Shown here: positions 37,011-46,334 of the stretch, one piece after another
Position numbering within the stretch: the first letter of the stretch is position 1
Layout: the number at the start of each line of letters is the position of its first letter
Assembly (NCBI GenBank): GCA_009837445.1
Contig: VXTM01000044.1
Location: 1 to 64,000, forward strand
DNA: 64,000 nt
Direction: 5' to 3'
From: Acidimicrobiaceae bacterium
Lineage (GTDB): Bacteria; Actinomycetota; Acidimicrobiia; Acidimicrobiales; Aldehydirespiratoraceae
The notes under the pieces: generated by a model
The model's input: the letters and a program-made list of their open reading frames with translations, nothing else
The model's database searches: none
Told to the model about the DNA's origin: nothing
Program-made: the position numbers and the translations under genes

Positions 37011-37880
37011 TCAGCCCTCCCGGGCCCGGCGGGAGGACTCGCTCTGGTTGCGGCCCTCGTCGAAGTCGTCCATGTACTTGTCGAGCGCGGCCCGGTTGCG
37101 CTCCCGGAACTGGTGGAAGTCGGCCGGGCGCTTCTCCAGGAAGGCGTTCATGCCCTCGAGCGACTCCTCGGTGCCCCAGATGTTGGCCAGCAGCTCCATC
37201 CCGTGCTGCCACGACGGGTAGAGCGCGTCGCTGTCGAAGTTGAGCGACACCTTCGTGGACCGGATGGTCTGGGAGCTGTAGCCCTTGATCTGGGCCACCA
37301 CCTCCTCGACCCGGCCCAGTAGCTCGCCGGCGGGCACGGCCTCGTTGGCGAGACCGATGTGAGCCGCCTCCGCGCCCGAGTACCGCTTGCACAGGAAGAT
37401 CATCTCCTTGGCCCGCCGTTCGCCGATGAGCCTGCCGATGTACTGGGTCGCCCCGACGGTGGGACAGGCCCCGACCCGGGCGCCAGTCTGGCCGAAGATC
37501 GAGTCGTCGGCCGCGATCACCAAGTCGCACCACAGCATCAGCTCGTGCCCGCCGCCCACGCAGGCGCCCTCGACCATGGCGATCACCGGGATGGGAAGGT
37601 TGCGGCAGGTCATGGCCACCTTCTGCATCCGGTCGTTCCACATGTACGAGTTGGCCTTGTTGAGCTTCATCATGGCGTGGAAGTCGCCACCGGCCGAGAA
37701 GTGGCCGCCAACGCCGTACACCACCGCGGCGACGAGGGTGGGGTCCTCCCGGGTGGAGTTGAGCGCGTCGGCAAGCTCATCGAGGGTCTGCTCACGGAAC
37801 GCATTGCGAACCTCGGGGCGGTTGATACCGATCCAGGCCGCGTCGTTGCGGACTTCGAAGACGATCTCTTGGTACGGCAT
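37011..37880 (-). CDS. Enoyl-CoA hydratase/isomerase family protein (MenB-like)
   Basis: A 289-residue crotonase-fold enzyme. GGHFSAGGDF forms part of the oxyanion site, and GACVGGGHELMLWCDLVIA is the second loop. FGQTGARVGACPTVGATQYI resembles naphthoate synthase and cyclohexenyl-CoA hydratase proteins more than FadB. GGAGGT precedes the ATG. Ahead of it, the shared-element region at 37917 separates it from the MFS gene. Confidence 0.9.
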   Translation of the reverse strand: MPYQEIVFEVRNDAAWIGINRPEVRNAFREQTLDELADALNSTREDPTLVAAVVYGVGGHFSAGGDFHAMMKLNKANSYMWNDRMQKVAMTCRNLPIPVIAMVEGACVGGGHELMLWCDLVIAADDSIFGQTGARVGACPTVGATQYIGRLIGERRAKEMIFLCKRYSGAEAAHIGLANEAVPAGELLGRVEEVVAQIKGYSSQTIRSTKVSLNFDSDALYPSWQHGMELLANIWGTEESLEGMNAFLEKRPADFHQFRERNRAALDKYMDDFDEGRNQSESSRRAREG

Positions 37881-37916
37881 GGTGTTGAGACCTCCGGGTG
37901 CTCCGAGGTGGGATGG

Positions 37917-37935
37917 GACATATATTATATATGAT
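37917..37935. promoter_or_regulatory. Shared 19-bp element, site 5 (AT-only variant)
   Basis: GACATATAT-T-ATATATGAT; 12 of 18 consensus positions. It lies between the enoyl-CoA hydratase (minus, 37880) and the MFS gene (plus). TATATG at 37928-37933 sits 6 nt before GTG 37940. Confidence 0.45.
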
Positions 37936-39169
37936 TCCTGTGAGCCCGCCCGCCCGTCTGAGCCGACCCTTCGGCACGGCCACCAGACCCTACGAGCGCC
38001 TGTCCATCGCCATCGCAGTAGGCGCCATGGGTACCCTCGGCTTCTCCGTCACCGCACCCATCCTGCCCGACCTGGCCGACGCCTTCGGCGTGTCCCGCGG
38101 CTCCATCGGACTGGTGCAGGGCTCCATCTCCTTCGCCGGGGTGATGTTCTCGGCCATCATCGGGTATCTGGCCGACCGCGTCGGTCGGCGCCGGGTGGTG
38201 CTGAGCGCGCTGGCGCTCTTCTCGGTGTTCGGGGTGGCCGGGTTCTTCGCCCGCTCCTTCTGGGCGCTGGTAGCGGTGCGCTTCCTACAGGGGGTGGGCA
38301 CCTCCGGGATCCTGGGCGTCGGCATCGTGCTGATCGCCGACTCCTTCGAGGGTGACGCCCGCACCCGGGCCATGGGCATCAATATGACCGGGCTGCAGAT
38401 GACATCGCTGTTGGGCCCGGTGGTCGCCGGACTGCTGGCCATAGGTGGCATCTTCCGGCCGTTCCTCATCTTCCTGATCGGGATTCCCCTGGCCGTTTGG
38501 GCCAGCCGCATGCCGGCCGACCGGCCCGAGATTGCTGCCGAGCGGCCCCTGCGCCACCTGCGTGCCGCGCTGACCACCATGCGCCGCGAGCGCACCCTCG
38601 CCGACTACGCCGGAGTGCTGGCAGCCACGTTCGTGGCCACATACCTGCTGCACGGCCTAGGCCTCACCGTGGTGCCGCTGTTGCTCGACGACGAGTTCGG
38701 AATCGAGGTGGCCGGCCGAGGAGTGTTGATCGCCTCGTTCCAGTTGGGGATCGTGCTGGCCGCGATCCGCATCGGCGTGCTCATCGACTGGATCGGCAAG
38801 GCCAATCTGGTCACCGCCTCCTTCGCCTTGATGGCGGTCGGTTCAGCAATCACAGCACTGGCCGCCTCAGCCGGGTCCGTGGTAGCCGGGCTGGCAGTGT
38901 GCGGCTTCGGGTTCGGGGCTTTCGTGCCCCAGGCTCAAGCCTTCGCGGCCACGGTGGGAGGGCAGGCCTACCGTGGTCTGACCGTGCTGTTCTGGGTGAC
39001 GATCATCCGGCTGAGCCAGGTGAGCGGACCCCCGGCCGGTTCGATGATCTACGACACCCTCGGCCCATCAGTGCCGTTCTGGTCGGCAGCGGCGATCACG
39101 GGCGTTCTGGCCCTGGCCTGGATCCCGGTGCGCCGGGCCGTCTCGAACCCCGCAGGCGCTGCCGGCTAG
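37931..39169 (+). CDS. Major facilitator superfamily transporter
   Basis: About 410 residues, 12 predicted membrane helices. GYLADRVGRRRVVLS is the classic MFS loop 2-3 motif, and the long central loop is Arg-rich. ATG 37931 lies inside the operator-like element. GTG 37940, 6 nt after a TATATG box, could be the start of a leaderless message; neither has a ribosome site. Drug/proton or organic-acid transport is possible. Confidence 0.88.
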   Translation: MIPVSPPARLSRPFGTATRPYERLSIAIAVGAMGTLGFSVTAPILPDLADAFGVSRGSIGLVQGSISFAGVMFSAIIGYLADRVGRRRVVLSALALFSVFGVAGFFARSFWALVAVRFLQGVGTSGILGVGIVLIADSFEGDARTRAMGINMTGLQMTSLLGPVVAGLLAIGGIFRPFLIFLIGIPLAVWASRMPADRPEIAAERPLRHLRAALTTMRRERTLADYAGVLAATFVATYLLHGLGLTVVPLLLDDEFGIEVAGRGVLIASFQLGIVLAAIRIGVLIDWIGKANLVTASFALMAVGSAITALAASAGSVVAGLAVCGFGFGAFVPQAQAFAATVGGQAYRGLTVLFWVTIIRLSQVSGPPAGSMIYDTLGPSVPFWSAAAITGVLALAWIPVRRAVSNPAGAAG

Positions 39170-39196
39170 TCCCCGTCCAGGGACGCTGGCCGGCGG

Positions 39197-40102
39197 CTAG
39201 AAGCCGTAGAACTGCTCGGGAGTATCGACGAGGATGCGCCTCAGCAGGTCGGGATCGCTGACCCACGATCCGAGGGTGTCGACCAGGTCGCCCTCGTCGG
39301 GCACCAGTCCGGTGTCGTACTTGTTGGGATGGGGCCAGTCGGTACCCCACATGATCCGCCCGGGATTGGCCTCGATGGCGGCCTCCGCCAGCGGGGCGAC
39401 ATCGGCGTAGCCGGGCCCACCGGCGGCGCTGACCCGGTCGGCGCCGGAGATCTTCAGCCAGGTGTTCCCGTCGCGCAGCAGCGCCAGCAGGGCCTGGAAG
39501 CCCCCGGCCTCCACTCCGTCGGCTGCGGGCTGGTAGGCGAAGTGGCCGATGCAGGCGGGAACCGGAAGCGAGGCGATCAGCGGCGCGAGTTCGACCATGT
39601 CGCGCCCCGGGAACAGGAACTCCACGTGCCAGCCCATTCCAGCGATGCGACTGCACAGTTCGGGCAGATCGTCCCAGCCGATGGGCATCCCGCCCACGTT
39701 GTCGGTGTTGAGGCGCACGCCGCGTGCACCCCGGGCGTGCATGGCAGCCAACTCCTGGTCGCTCACGTCGCTCCCGACCGCCACCACACTGCGGGCCCGG
39801 CCCGGCGTCGCCTCGTTTAGCGCATCGGAACCATCGAGAATGGCGCCGTTGTCGGTGCCGTAGATGGAGGGCTGGGTGAACACGACCCGCTCGATGCCGA
39901 TGGCCTTGTGCATGGCCACCATGTGCTCCAACCTTGAGTCGGGCGGGTCGTAGCCTCGCTGGGGCGACAGCCGGTAACGGCCGTCGAACACGTGCACATG
40001 GGTGTCGACGCTGCCGGCCGGAAGCATGGTGTTGGGCCGACGGGGCGCACGGGTCGGCGCCAGGCACTGGGGGAGGGATGTCGTCAAGGGATCGCCCGTC
40101 AC
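39197..40102 (-). CDS. Amidohydrolase family protein (2-pyrone-4,6-dicarboxylate lactonase-like)
   Basis: 301 residues. VDTHVHVFDGRYRLSPQRGY and MWGTDWPHPN near the C-terminus match the LigI/PDC-lactonase branch of PF04909, distinct from the three ACMSD-type paralogues here. The GTG at 40102 has no strong ribosome site; an internal ATG at 40027 is possible. Divergent from the operon at 40257 with a strong shared element between. Hydrolysis of a lactone from ring cleavage would fit the neighbours. Confidence 0.82.
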   Translation of the reverse strand: MTGDPLTTSLPQCLAPTRAPRRPNTMLPAGSVDTHVHVFDGRYRLSPQRGYDPPDSRLEHMVAMHKAIGIERVVFTQPSIYGTDNGAILDGSDALNEATPGRARSVVAVGSDVSDQELAAMHARGARGVRLNTDNVGGMPIGWDDLPELCSRIAGMGWHVEFLFPGRDMVELAPLIASLPVPACIGHFAYQPAADGVEAGGFQALLALLRDGNTWLKISGADRVSAAGGPGYADVAPLAEAAIEANPGRIMWGTDWPHPNKYDTGLVPDEGDLVDTLGSWVSDPDLLRRILVDTPEQFYGF

Positions 40103-40172
40103 GGGGTTGCTTAGGTGTGTTGGTCAGACTTCGGCGGGTTGTCGGCCACCTGTGTGGCGGCACGAAAACAGC

Positions 40173-40191
40173 ATCATATATGATGCATCAT
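40173..40191. promoter_or_regulatory. Shared 19-bp element, site 6
   Basis: ATCATATAT-G-ATGCATCAT; 15 of 18 consensus positions. It includes a perfect 16-bp palindrome GCATCATATATGATGC at 40171-40186. TATGAT reads as a -10 box on both strands, suiting a bidirectional promoter for the amidohydrolases at 40102 (minus) and 40257 (plus). Confidence 0.7.
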
Positions 40192-40256
40192 CCGGGCTCC
40201 CAACCGGGCTCTGCGGAGAAGCGAATGCGGCCATCCGGGCCAGCCAGGAGTAGTGA

Positions 40257-41270
40257 GTGAGAGCGCAGCGAAGCGACGGGCCGGTCATCGACATCCACTG
40301 CCACCGCGAGTGCGGGCCCGCCACCGAGATGATGAAGGTCGAGGAGGAGCGAGTCGGGCGGGTGAGGCTGCAGTACGGCAGCGCCATCACCCGAGACGTC
40401 AACCGGCGCCAGCTTGAATACCTCCGGCCCAAGATGGACTCCCTGGAGGTCCGGCTGGCCGACATGGACCGGATGGGCGTGGACATCCAGGCGGTCGCGG
40501 TGGCGGTGTACCAGTACTACTACTGGGCCGAGCCTGAGGTGGGTGCCCGGGTGTGCCGGATCATCAACGAGGAGCTGACCGAGGCCACCTCCAGGTACCC
40601 GGGCCGCTTCTCCCCGCTGGGGACCGTGCCCCTGCAGGACACCGAGGCGGCCGTGGCCGAGCTGCGCCACTGCGTGAACGAGCTGGGCATGCGGGGCCTG
40701 GAGATCGGCAGCCATGTCGAGGGAAGTGAGATCGCGGACCCCCGCCTCGAGAACTTCTGGGCCGAGGTCGAGCGGCTCGGCGCGGTGGTGGTGGTCCACA
40801 CTGATGGGCACACCCACAAGGACCGGCTTCAGGGCCACAACTTCGTCAACATCATCGGACATGCCTTCGAGGCGACCCTGGCTACCGCCCACCTCATCTT
40901 CAACGGGGTGATGGAACGCCGGCCAGAGCTGAAGATCGTGGTGGTGCACGGCGGCGGCTACCTGCCCGCCTACGCCGGCCGCATCGACCACGCCTGGCGG
41001 GCCCGGGCCGACGTGAGCGAGGGGGTGCCCAACCTGCCCTCGAGCTACCTGAAGCGCTTCTTCTTCGACACCATGGTGTTCGAGCCCGACCAGGTCAGGT
41101 TCCTGGTCGACAAGTACGGCGCCGACCATGTGCTGCTGGGCACCGACTACCCCTACGACATGGGCGACGACGACCCGCTCGAGCTGATCGGCTCGGTGCC
41201 CGGCCTCGATCAGGCCAAGGTCGACCTAATCGCGGGCGGCAACGCGGCCCGTCTGCTGGGATACGACTGA
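40257..41270 (+). CDS. Amidohydrolase family protein (ACMSD/decarboxylase type)
   Basis: 337 residues from GTG 40257 (AGGAG site). VIDIHCHREC, VVHTDGH, VVHGGGYLPAYAGRIDH and GTDYPYDMG supply the metal site. Third member of the paralogue set with 16540 and 34609. It heads a plus-strand operon with two Gfo/Idh/MocA genes. Confidence 0.88.
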   Translation: MRAQRSDGPVIDIHCHRECGPATEMMKVEEERVGRVRLQYGSAITRDVNRRQLEYLRPKMDSLEVRLADMDRMGVDIQAVAVAVYQYYYWAEPEVGARVCRIINEELTEATSRYPGRFSPLGTVPLQDTEAAVAELRHCVNELGMRGLEIGSHVEGSEIADPRLENFWAEVERLGAVVVVHTDGHTHKDRLQGHNFVNIIGHAFEATLATAHLIFNGVMERRPELKIVVVHGGGYLPAYAGRIDHAWRARADVSEGVPNLPSSYLKRFFFDTMVFEPDQVRFLVDKYGADHVLLGTDYPYDMGDDDPLELIGSVPGLDQAKVDLIAGGNAARLLGYD

Positions 41271-41283
41271 ACGGGGAGATGAC

Positions 41284-42426
41284 ATGACTGACGGGATCGG
41301 GCTGGCCGTCATCGGCTGCGGCACCATCGGGCGCATCCGCGCCGTGCTGGCCCGCGAGTACTCGGGAGTCGACTGGCTGGGCCTGTGCGACGTCCACGAA
41401 CCGACCGCGAAGCAGCTCGCGGTCGACACCCAGGCCGACTTCGTGACCACCGACGCGGCCGAGTTGCTGGCCCGGGGCGAGGTCACCGCGGTGATCGTGG
41501 CCACCGACGAGCGCGAGCACGTCGACCCCATCATGCAGTCGGTGGCCTACGGGTTTCCCATGTTCATCGAGAAGCCCCTCGCGACCGACCCGGTGGAGTC
41601 CGCCGCAGTGCTCGAGGCCATCGAGAGCCGCGGCATCGACGCCGTCATCGGCTACACGCAGCGCTTCAGGCGCCGGTTCCTCACCGTGAAGCAACGGATC
41701 CGCGACGGCCAACTCGGTGAGGTCACCAGCGTCGTCACCAGGGCCCTCATGAACCGGATGGTGGTGGAGGCCACCCTCTCGAAAGCCGACGACCGAACCA
41801 ACCTCACCCCCATGGTGGTGTCGGGCACTCACAGCCTGGACATGAGCATGTGGCTCATGGAGGGCAAGGAGCCGGTGGAGGTGTACGCCCGCTCGGTGGA
41901 CAAGGTGCTGGGCTCCTGGGACACCTTCGACGCAACCTTCGGCCTGTTCACCATGGACGACGGGACCCTGTTCTCAATGAACATCAGCTGGGCGCTCCCG
42001 GTGGTGTGGCCCGGCGCGGTGTACGGGCTCGAGATCGGCATCGTGGGAACCAAGGGGGTGATCGACATCGAGGACACCCATCGCGACGTGATCGTGGCCT
42101 CGGAGGTCCCCCAGCCGGCCGGCTACCGCAGCCGGGGCTTCGAGGCGCCCGCCGACCGCCATGTGGACTTCATCGGCAGCTACCCGCCGGGCGACCTGTC
42201 AGACGGGCTGCTGTGGGGGCCGATGCGGGAGGAGACCGCCACCTGGTTCAATCGGCTCGCAACCGGCGTGCCCACCCCCCACGCCACCGCCGCGGAGGGC
42301 CACCGCAACCTGCTGCTGACGATGGCGATGGACTACTCGGCCCGTCTGGGCCGCCCGGTGAGCCTGCCCGCGGACCCCACCGAGCTCAGGCGGGGCCTGC
42401 TGCCCCGAAACGAAAGGAACCAGTGA
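41284..42426 (+). CDS. Gfo/Idh/MocA family oxidoreductase
   Basis: 380 residues. VIGCGTIGRIRAVLA and MFIEKPLAT; DTHRDVIVAS matches the paralogue at 29982. It follows the amidohydrolase by 13 nt. Its stop overlaps the next start by 1 nt (TGATG), so the two dehydrogenases are translationally coupled and may form a hetero-oligomer or act in sequence. Confidence 0.88.
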   Translation: MTDGIGLAVIGCGTIGRIRAVLAREYSGVDWLGLCDVHEPTAKQLAVDTQADFVTTDAAELLARGEVTAVIVATDEREHVDPIMQSVAYGFPMFIEKPLATDPVESAAVLEAIESRGIDAVIGYTQRFRRRFLTVKQRIRDGQLGEVTSVVTRALMNRMVVEATLSKADDRTNLTPMVVSGTHSLDMSMWLMEGKEPVEVYARSVDKVLGSWDTFDATFGLFTMDDGTLFSMNISWALPVVWPGAVYGLEIGIVGTKGVIDIEDTHRDVIVASEVPQPAGYRSRGFEAPADRHVDFIGSYPPGDLSDGLLWGPMREETATWFNRLATGVPTPHATAAEGHRNLLLTMAMDYSARLGRPVSLPADPTELRRGLLPRNERNQ

Positions 42427-43505
42427 TGGTGAAGCAACTCAACGTCGGAGTCATCGGCACCGGATGGTGCGGGGGCATCAGGGCGGCGGCCTGCTCCCGG
42501 CACGCGCTGGTCGGCCGCCTCCATATCGCGGAGACCAACCCGGCCCGCCGCACCGAAGTGGAAGAACTAGTCGATCCAGCAACCAGCACCGACGACTGGG
42601 AGTCGCTGCTGGAGATCGACGGCCTCGACGCGGTGATGATCTCGGCCACACCGGAGACGACCCACTACCCGATGGCCCGGGCCGCTCTGGAGGCCGGCCT
42701 GCACGTGCTGCTGGAGAAGCCGATCGCGCTGGCGCTGGAGGAGGCCGACGAGCTGATCGACCTCGCCGACAGCAACGGGCTGAAGTTCACCATCGGCTAC
42801 TCGCAGCGGTTCAACCCCAAGCAGTCGTTCGCGCGGCGCAGCGTGCGCGACGGCAGCGTCGGCGACCTGCGGCATGTGCTGATCACCCGCCACGTCGGTC
42901 GCCGGCTCGGAGCCAAGATCGGCAACCGCATCAAGCTGTCGCCCGCTGCAATGGAGGCCACTCACGACATCGACTTCGCCTTCTGGTGCCTCCAGCCCCG
43001 GCGTCCGGTGCGGGTGTATTCCCAGATGGCCTGGGGAGTGCGCCGGGAGACAGTGGGGCTGCCCGACTCGCAGGTGATGATCGTGACGATGGACGACGGC
43101 GCGGTGGTGACCGTCAACGCAGGCATGGCCCTGCCCGCGGGCGGCTACCCCAACGCGGCCACCACCTGGATCGAGCTGGTCGGGACCGACGGGACGGTGA
43201 TGATCGACGACACCCACAAGGAGATCGTCCACAACACCTCGACCGACGGGGTGCAGTTCCCGCTGTCGACCATGCCCGGCGAGTACGTCGAGTCCACCTA
43301 CGCCGGGCCGATGGAGCGCGAGACCACACACTTCCTGGAGGCGGTCGCCCACGACACCGAGGTGATGGTCGACGCCCGGGACGCCCGGCTGGTGATGGAG
43401 GTCTACATGGCGGCCGACCTGTCCGCAGACCTCAACGAGGTGGTCGAGCTCCCCCTCAGCGCGGAGGCGCAGGGCCTAGCCCTGGCCGCCTCCATCAAGC
43501 AGTAG
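42426..43505 (+). CDS. Gfo/Idh/MocA family oxidoreductase
   Basis: 359 residues from the ATG at 42426 (AAAGGA site). VIGTGWCGGIRAAAC and VLLEKPIAL; the catalytic-domain segment THDIDFAFWCLQ is family-like. Coupled to 41284. An open frame extending upstream to 41850 is merely a read-through of that gene. Substrate unknown. Confidence 0.88.
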   Translation: MVKQLNVGVIGTGWCGGIRAAACSRHALVGRLHIAETNPARRTEVEELVDPATSTDDWESLLEIDGLDAVMISATPETTHYPMARAALEAGLHVLLEKPIALALEEADELIDLADSNGLKFTIGYSQRFNPKQSFARRSVRDGSVGDLRHVLITRHVGRRLGAKIGNRIKLSPAAMEATHDIDFAFWCLQPRRPVRVYSQMAWGVRRETVGLPDSQVMIVTMDDGAVVTVNAGMALPAGGYPNAATTWIELVGTDGTVMIDDTHKEIVHNTSTDGVQFPLSTMPGEYVESTYAGPMERETTHFLEAVAHDTEVMVDARDARLVMEVYMAADLSADLNEVVELPLSAEAQGLALAASIKQ

Positions 43506-43541
43506 CGGCCTCGCGCAAGCGCTAAGGGGCCTGGCCCGACG

Positions 43542-44324
43542 CTACGGCCCCGGGGCGTCGGCCGGGCCGGGTACCGCGTGCGGCCCTAGCCGGGCGACCA
43601 CGGCCGTCTCCATCTCGTCGATCAGGGCGTCGGCGGCCGCATCGGTGGCGGCCTTGGCCGATATCCGGACTCTGGTCTGGTTGTCGGTGAGCATGTAGGC
43701 CAGCGACGGGTTTGTGGAGTCGTTCAGATCGCCGAGGAGTTCCGCCACCTGGGACTCGCCCAGGCCCACGGTCTGCAGCAGGCGGCTTCGCAGCACCGCC
43801 GGCTCGCCCACCAGGGCGCGGAGTCTGGGCATCACCTCTGCGTCGAGCATGGCGACCATCTCCGAGGGGACCCCGGGCAGGGCGAACAGGTGGACGCCTT
43901 CATGCTCCATGGCCGCGCCGAGGGCGACTCCCACCGGGTTCGGCAGAGGGTCAGAACCTTCCGGGTGGTCGGCCATCCGCAGGGCGCTTTCGGTGACCGA
44001 GCCCCTCGCCTGGTGCACCCGGTCGCGGATGCGCTGCTCCTGGGCCGCGTCGCGCGCGATGCCGACGCCCGCGAACGCGCACAGCGCGTCGCGGGTCAGG
44101 TCGTCGGGGGTGGGGCCCATGCCGCCGGTCAGCACCACCGCGTCGGCCCGGGCCGCGGCGTCGGCGATGGCACCGGTCAGGCGCTTCAGGTTGTCCCCCA
44201 CGGTCGTCTGGTAATGGGCGTCGAGCCCGGCCGCGGCCAGTCGCTGGGCGATGGTGGCCGCGTTGGAGTTCACGATCTGGCCAAGCAGCAGCTCGGTCCC
44301 CACCGAGATCACCTCGACGATCAC
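43542..44324 (-). CDS. CinA-like molybdopterin-binding-fold protein (COG1058)
   Basis: 260 residues from GTG 44324, 10 nt after the FAH stop. ISVGTELLLGQIVNSNAATIAQRL and VLTGGMGPTPDDLTRDAL are the CinA/MoCF fold signature. The C-terminal nicotinamide-nucleotide amidase domain of full-length CinA is absent. Stand-alone domains act as nucleotide pyrophosphatases or are of unknown role. Last gene of the cupin/Ldh2/FAH operon; a repair role for oxidised or deamidated cofactors is possible. Confidence 0.85.
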   Translation of the reverse strand: MIVEVISVGTELLLGQIVNSNAATIAQRLAAAGLDAHYQTTVGDNLKRLTGAIADAAARADAVVLTGGMGPTPDDLTRDALCAFAGVGIARDAAQEQRIRDRVHQARGSVTESALRMADHPEGSDPLPNPVGVALGAAMEHEGVHLFALPGVPSEMVAMLDAEVMPRLRALVGEPAVLRSRLLQTVGLGESQVAELLGDLNDSTNPSLAYMLTDNQTRVRISAKAATDAAADALIDEMETAVVARLGPHAVPGPADAPGP

Positions 44325-44334
44325 GGGGCCTGTC

Positions 44335-45210
44335 TCACACGACGGGGTTCGTGAGGGTGCCGATGCCGCCGATCGACACCTCGACCGTGTCACCGGGCTG
44401 GAGGTACACCGGGGGGTCGAAGCCGATGCCCACCCCCGACGGCGTGCCGGTGGCGATCACGTCCCCGGGCCGGAGCAGGACCGCGGCCGAGATGGCCTCG
44501 ATGAGTGTTCCTATGTCGAAGATCAGGTCGCTGATGGGGGCGTCCTGGCGGGGTTCGCCGTTGACCGCGGTGCGCAGGCGGGCGGCGCCGATGTCGCCGA
44601 TCTCGTCGGCGGTGACGATGCACGGCCCCATGGGGCAGAAGGTGGCCGCGCTCTTGCCGATGAAGAACTGCACGTGCTGGGCCTGGAGAGCCCGGGCCGT
44701 GACGTCATTGATGACGGTGTAGCCGAAGACGTGGGCCATGGCGCCGGCTGCGGCGATGCGGTGGCCGCCGGTGCCGATCACCACACCCAGCTCGCCCTCG
44801 TAGTCGCTGGTGCCAGTGGGGTCCATGGACGTGTCGATGGCGTCACCCGGCCCCACTATCGACGACAGGGCCTTGGTGAAGATGATCGGATGGTCGGGGA
44901 TCATCTTCTTCTCGGAGGCGTCGAAGCCGCTGGCCGAGAACTCCTTGGCGTGGTCGTGGTAGTTGCGGCCCACCGCCATCACGTTGTTGCGGGGCATGAT
45001 CGGCGCCAGCAGCCGGACCGAGCGCTCCGCCAGCACCGGGCTCGATGCGAGCGCCGCCCGAGCCGCGTCGAGCCCGGCCTCGCCGGCCTCCACCACTTCG
45101 AGCATGGTGTCGCCCACACCCGCCGCTCCCGACACGTCCACCACGGCCCCGCCGGCGTCCAGCACCCCGACCCGCGGCCCGGTCCCGTCGTCGAATGTCA
45201 CCAGCTTCAT
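44335..45210 (-). CDS. Fumarylacetoacetate hydrolase (FAH) family protein
   Basis: 291 residues from the ATG at 45210 (GAGAGGT site). VGRNYHDHAKEF, SDYEGELGVVIG (acidic metal ligands), GYTVINDVTAR and GDVIATGTPSGVG cover the FAH core. Members hydrolyse or decarboxylate beta-diketo acids from ring cleavage, or tautomerise oxaloacetate. Third gene of the minus operon starting at 46733. Confidence 0.92.
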   Translation of the reverse strand: MKLVTFDDGTGPRVGVLDAGGAVVDVSGAAGVGDTMLEVVEAGEAGLDAARAALASSPVLAERSVRLLAPIMPRNNVMAVGRNYHDHAKEFSASGFDASEKKMIPDHPIIFTKALSSIVGPGDAIDTSMDPTGTSDYEGELGVVIGTGGHRIAAAGAMAHVFGYTVINDVTARALQAQHVQFFIGKSAATFCPMGPCIVTADEIGDIGAARLRTAVNGEPRQDAPISDLIFDIGTLIEAISAAVLLRPGDVIATGTPSGVGIGFDPPVYLQPGDTVEVSIGGIGTLTNPVV

Positions 45211-45247
45211 GGATGCGCCACCTCTCCCGTTCGTCCGGTCGCCGAAA

Positions 45248-46300
45248 TCATTGGGCCAGTTCCTCGACGCCCAGCCTGCGGGCGAGCGCGTCGAGTTCAT
45301 CCAGCAGCCGCGGCGGGACCGCGATCCCGAGGGCCAGGTTCTCAGCCTCGAGCCGGGCCGCCTCGTCGCCGGGGAGCCTCAGCGGCCCGGGACGGTTGGA
45401 GCCCGAGTGCCGCAGTTCGGCTAGATGCTCGGCGACCGCCCCGCCCGCGTCGTCGGGCCGGAACAGGTCGGGCCGCATGGCGAGCATGGCCTGCCCGGTG
45501 TTGGTGGGCGAGCCGAGGTCCGCGTTCTGATCGACGACCGAGCGGCCGAAGGCGGCACCGTTGAGCACGCCGGCCAGCAGGCCGATGGCAATGTTGAGCC
45601 CTGAGCCCTTGTAGCCGCCGATGGGCATCAGGAACCCGTCGTGAGCCCGGCTCGGATCGGTGATGGGCTCGCCGTCGGCGTCGATCACCCATCCGACCGG
45701 CATCTGCTGACCGGCCTGGGCCGCGACCTTGATGGTTCCGTGGGATGCAACCGTGGTGGCGATGTCGAGCTGGAAGGGCGGGCCGTCGCCGGCGGGCACG
45801 GCGACGGCGATGGGGTTGGTGCTCAGCAGCTTCTCGTTTCCTCCCCACGGCGGCATCGAGTTGGCGTTGCCCACCGCCATGTAGATCGAGATCAGGCCCC
45901 GGCGTGCGGCCATGGCCGGGTAGATCCCGGCGGCGCCTGCGTGGTTGGAGTTGACGGTGCCCACCCAGGCCATGCCCATCTCGGTGGCCTTGGCCATGGC
46001 GATCTCGGCCGCGGTGGTCATCACCACCTGGCCCAGGCCGTTGTCCCCGTCGACGAGGGCAGACGTAGGCCCCTCGGACACTACCGACACCTCGGGCCTC
46101 AGGTTGACGCTGCCGGCCTCGATGCGCCTCACGTAGAGCGGGATGCGGATCAGGCCGTGGCCGGTGCGGCCGCGCAGGTCAGCCTCCAGCAACCGTTCGG
46201 CGGTAACTTCGGCGTGGTCGGGCTCGACTCCGGTGGCCTGCAGGATCCCGGCCGCGAACACCCTGAGGGCATCGTGGCCGAACCGGCGCGTCTCAGTCAT
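45248..46300 (-). CDS. Malate/L-lactate dehydrogenase-type oxidoreductase (Ldh2 family)
   Basis: 350 residues from the ATG at 46300; longer open sequence to 46696 overlaps the cupin gene and is rejected. RTGHGLIRIPLYVRR, NSNHAGAAGIYPAMAARRG, GGNEKLLSTNPIAVAVP and GGYKGSGLNIAIGLLAGVL are typical of NAD(P)-dependent malate, sulfolactate or ureidoglycolate dehydrogenases. Second gene of the cupin operon. Confidence 0.92.
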   Translation of the reverse strand: MTETRRFGHDALRVFAAGILQATGVEPDHAEVTAERLLEADLRGRTGHGLIRIPLYVRRIEAGSVNLRPEVSVVSEGPTSALVDGDNGLGQVVMTTAAEIAMAKATEMGMAWVGTVNSNHAGAAGIYPAMAARRGLISIYMAVGNANSMPPWGGNEKLLSTNPIAVAVPAGDGPPFQLDIATTVASHGTIKVAAQAGQQMPVGWVIDADGEPITDPSRAHDGFLMPIGGYKGSGLNIAIGLLAGVLNGAAFGRSVVDQNADLGSPTNTGQAMLAMRPDLFRPDDAGGAVAEHLAELRHSGSNRPGPLRLPGDEAARLEAENLALGIAVPPRLLDELDALARRLGVEELAQ

Positions 46301-46334
46301 CGCGGCCCGACACCCGGCAGCGGCCAGCCCTTGA

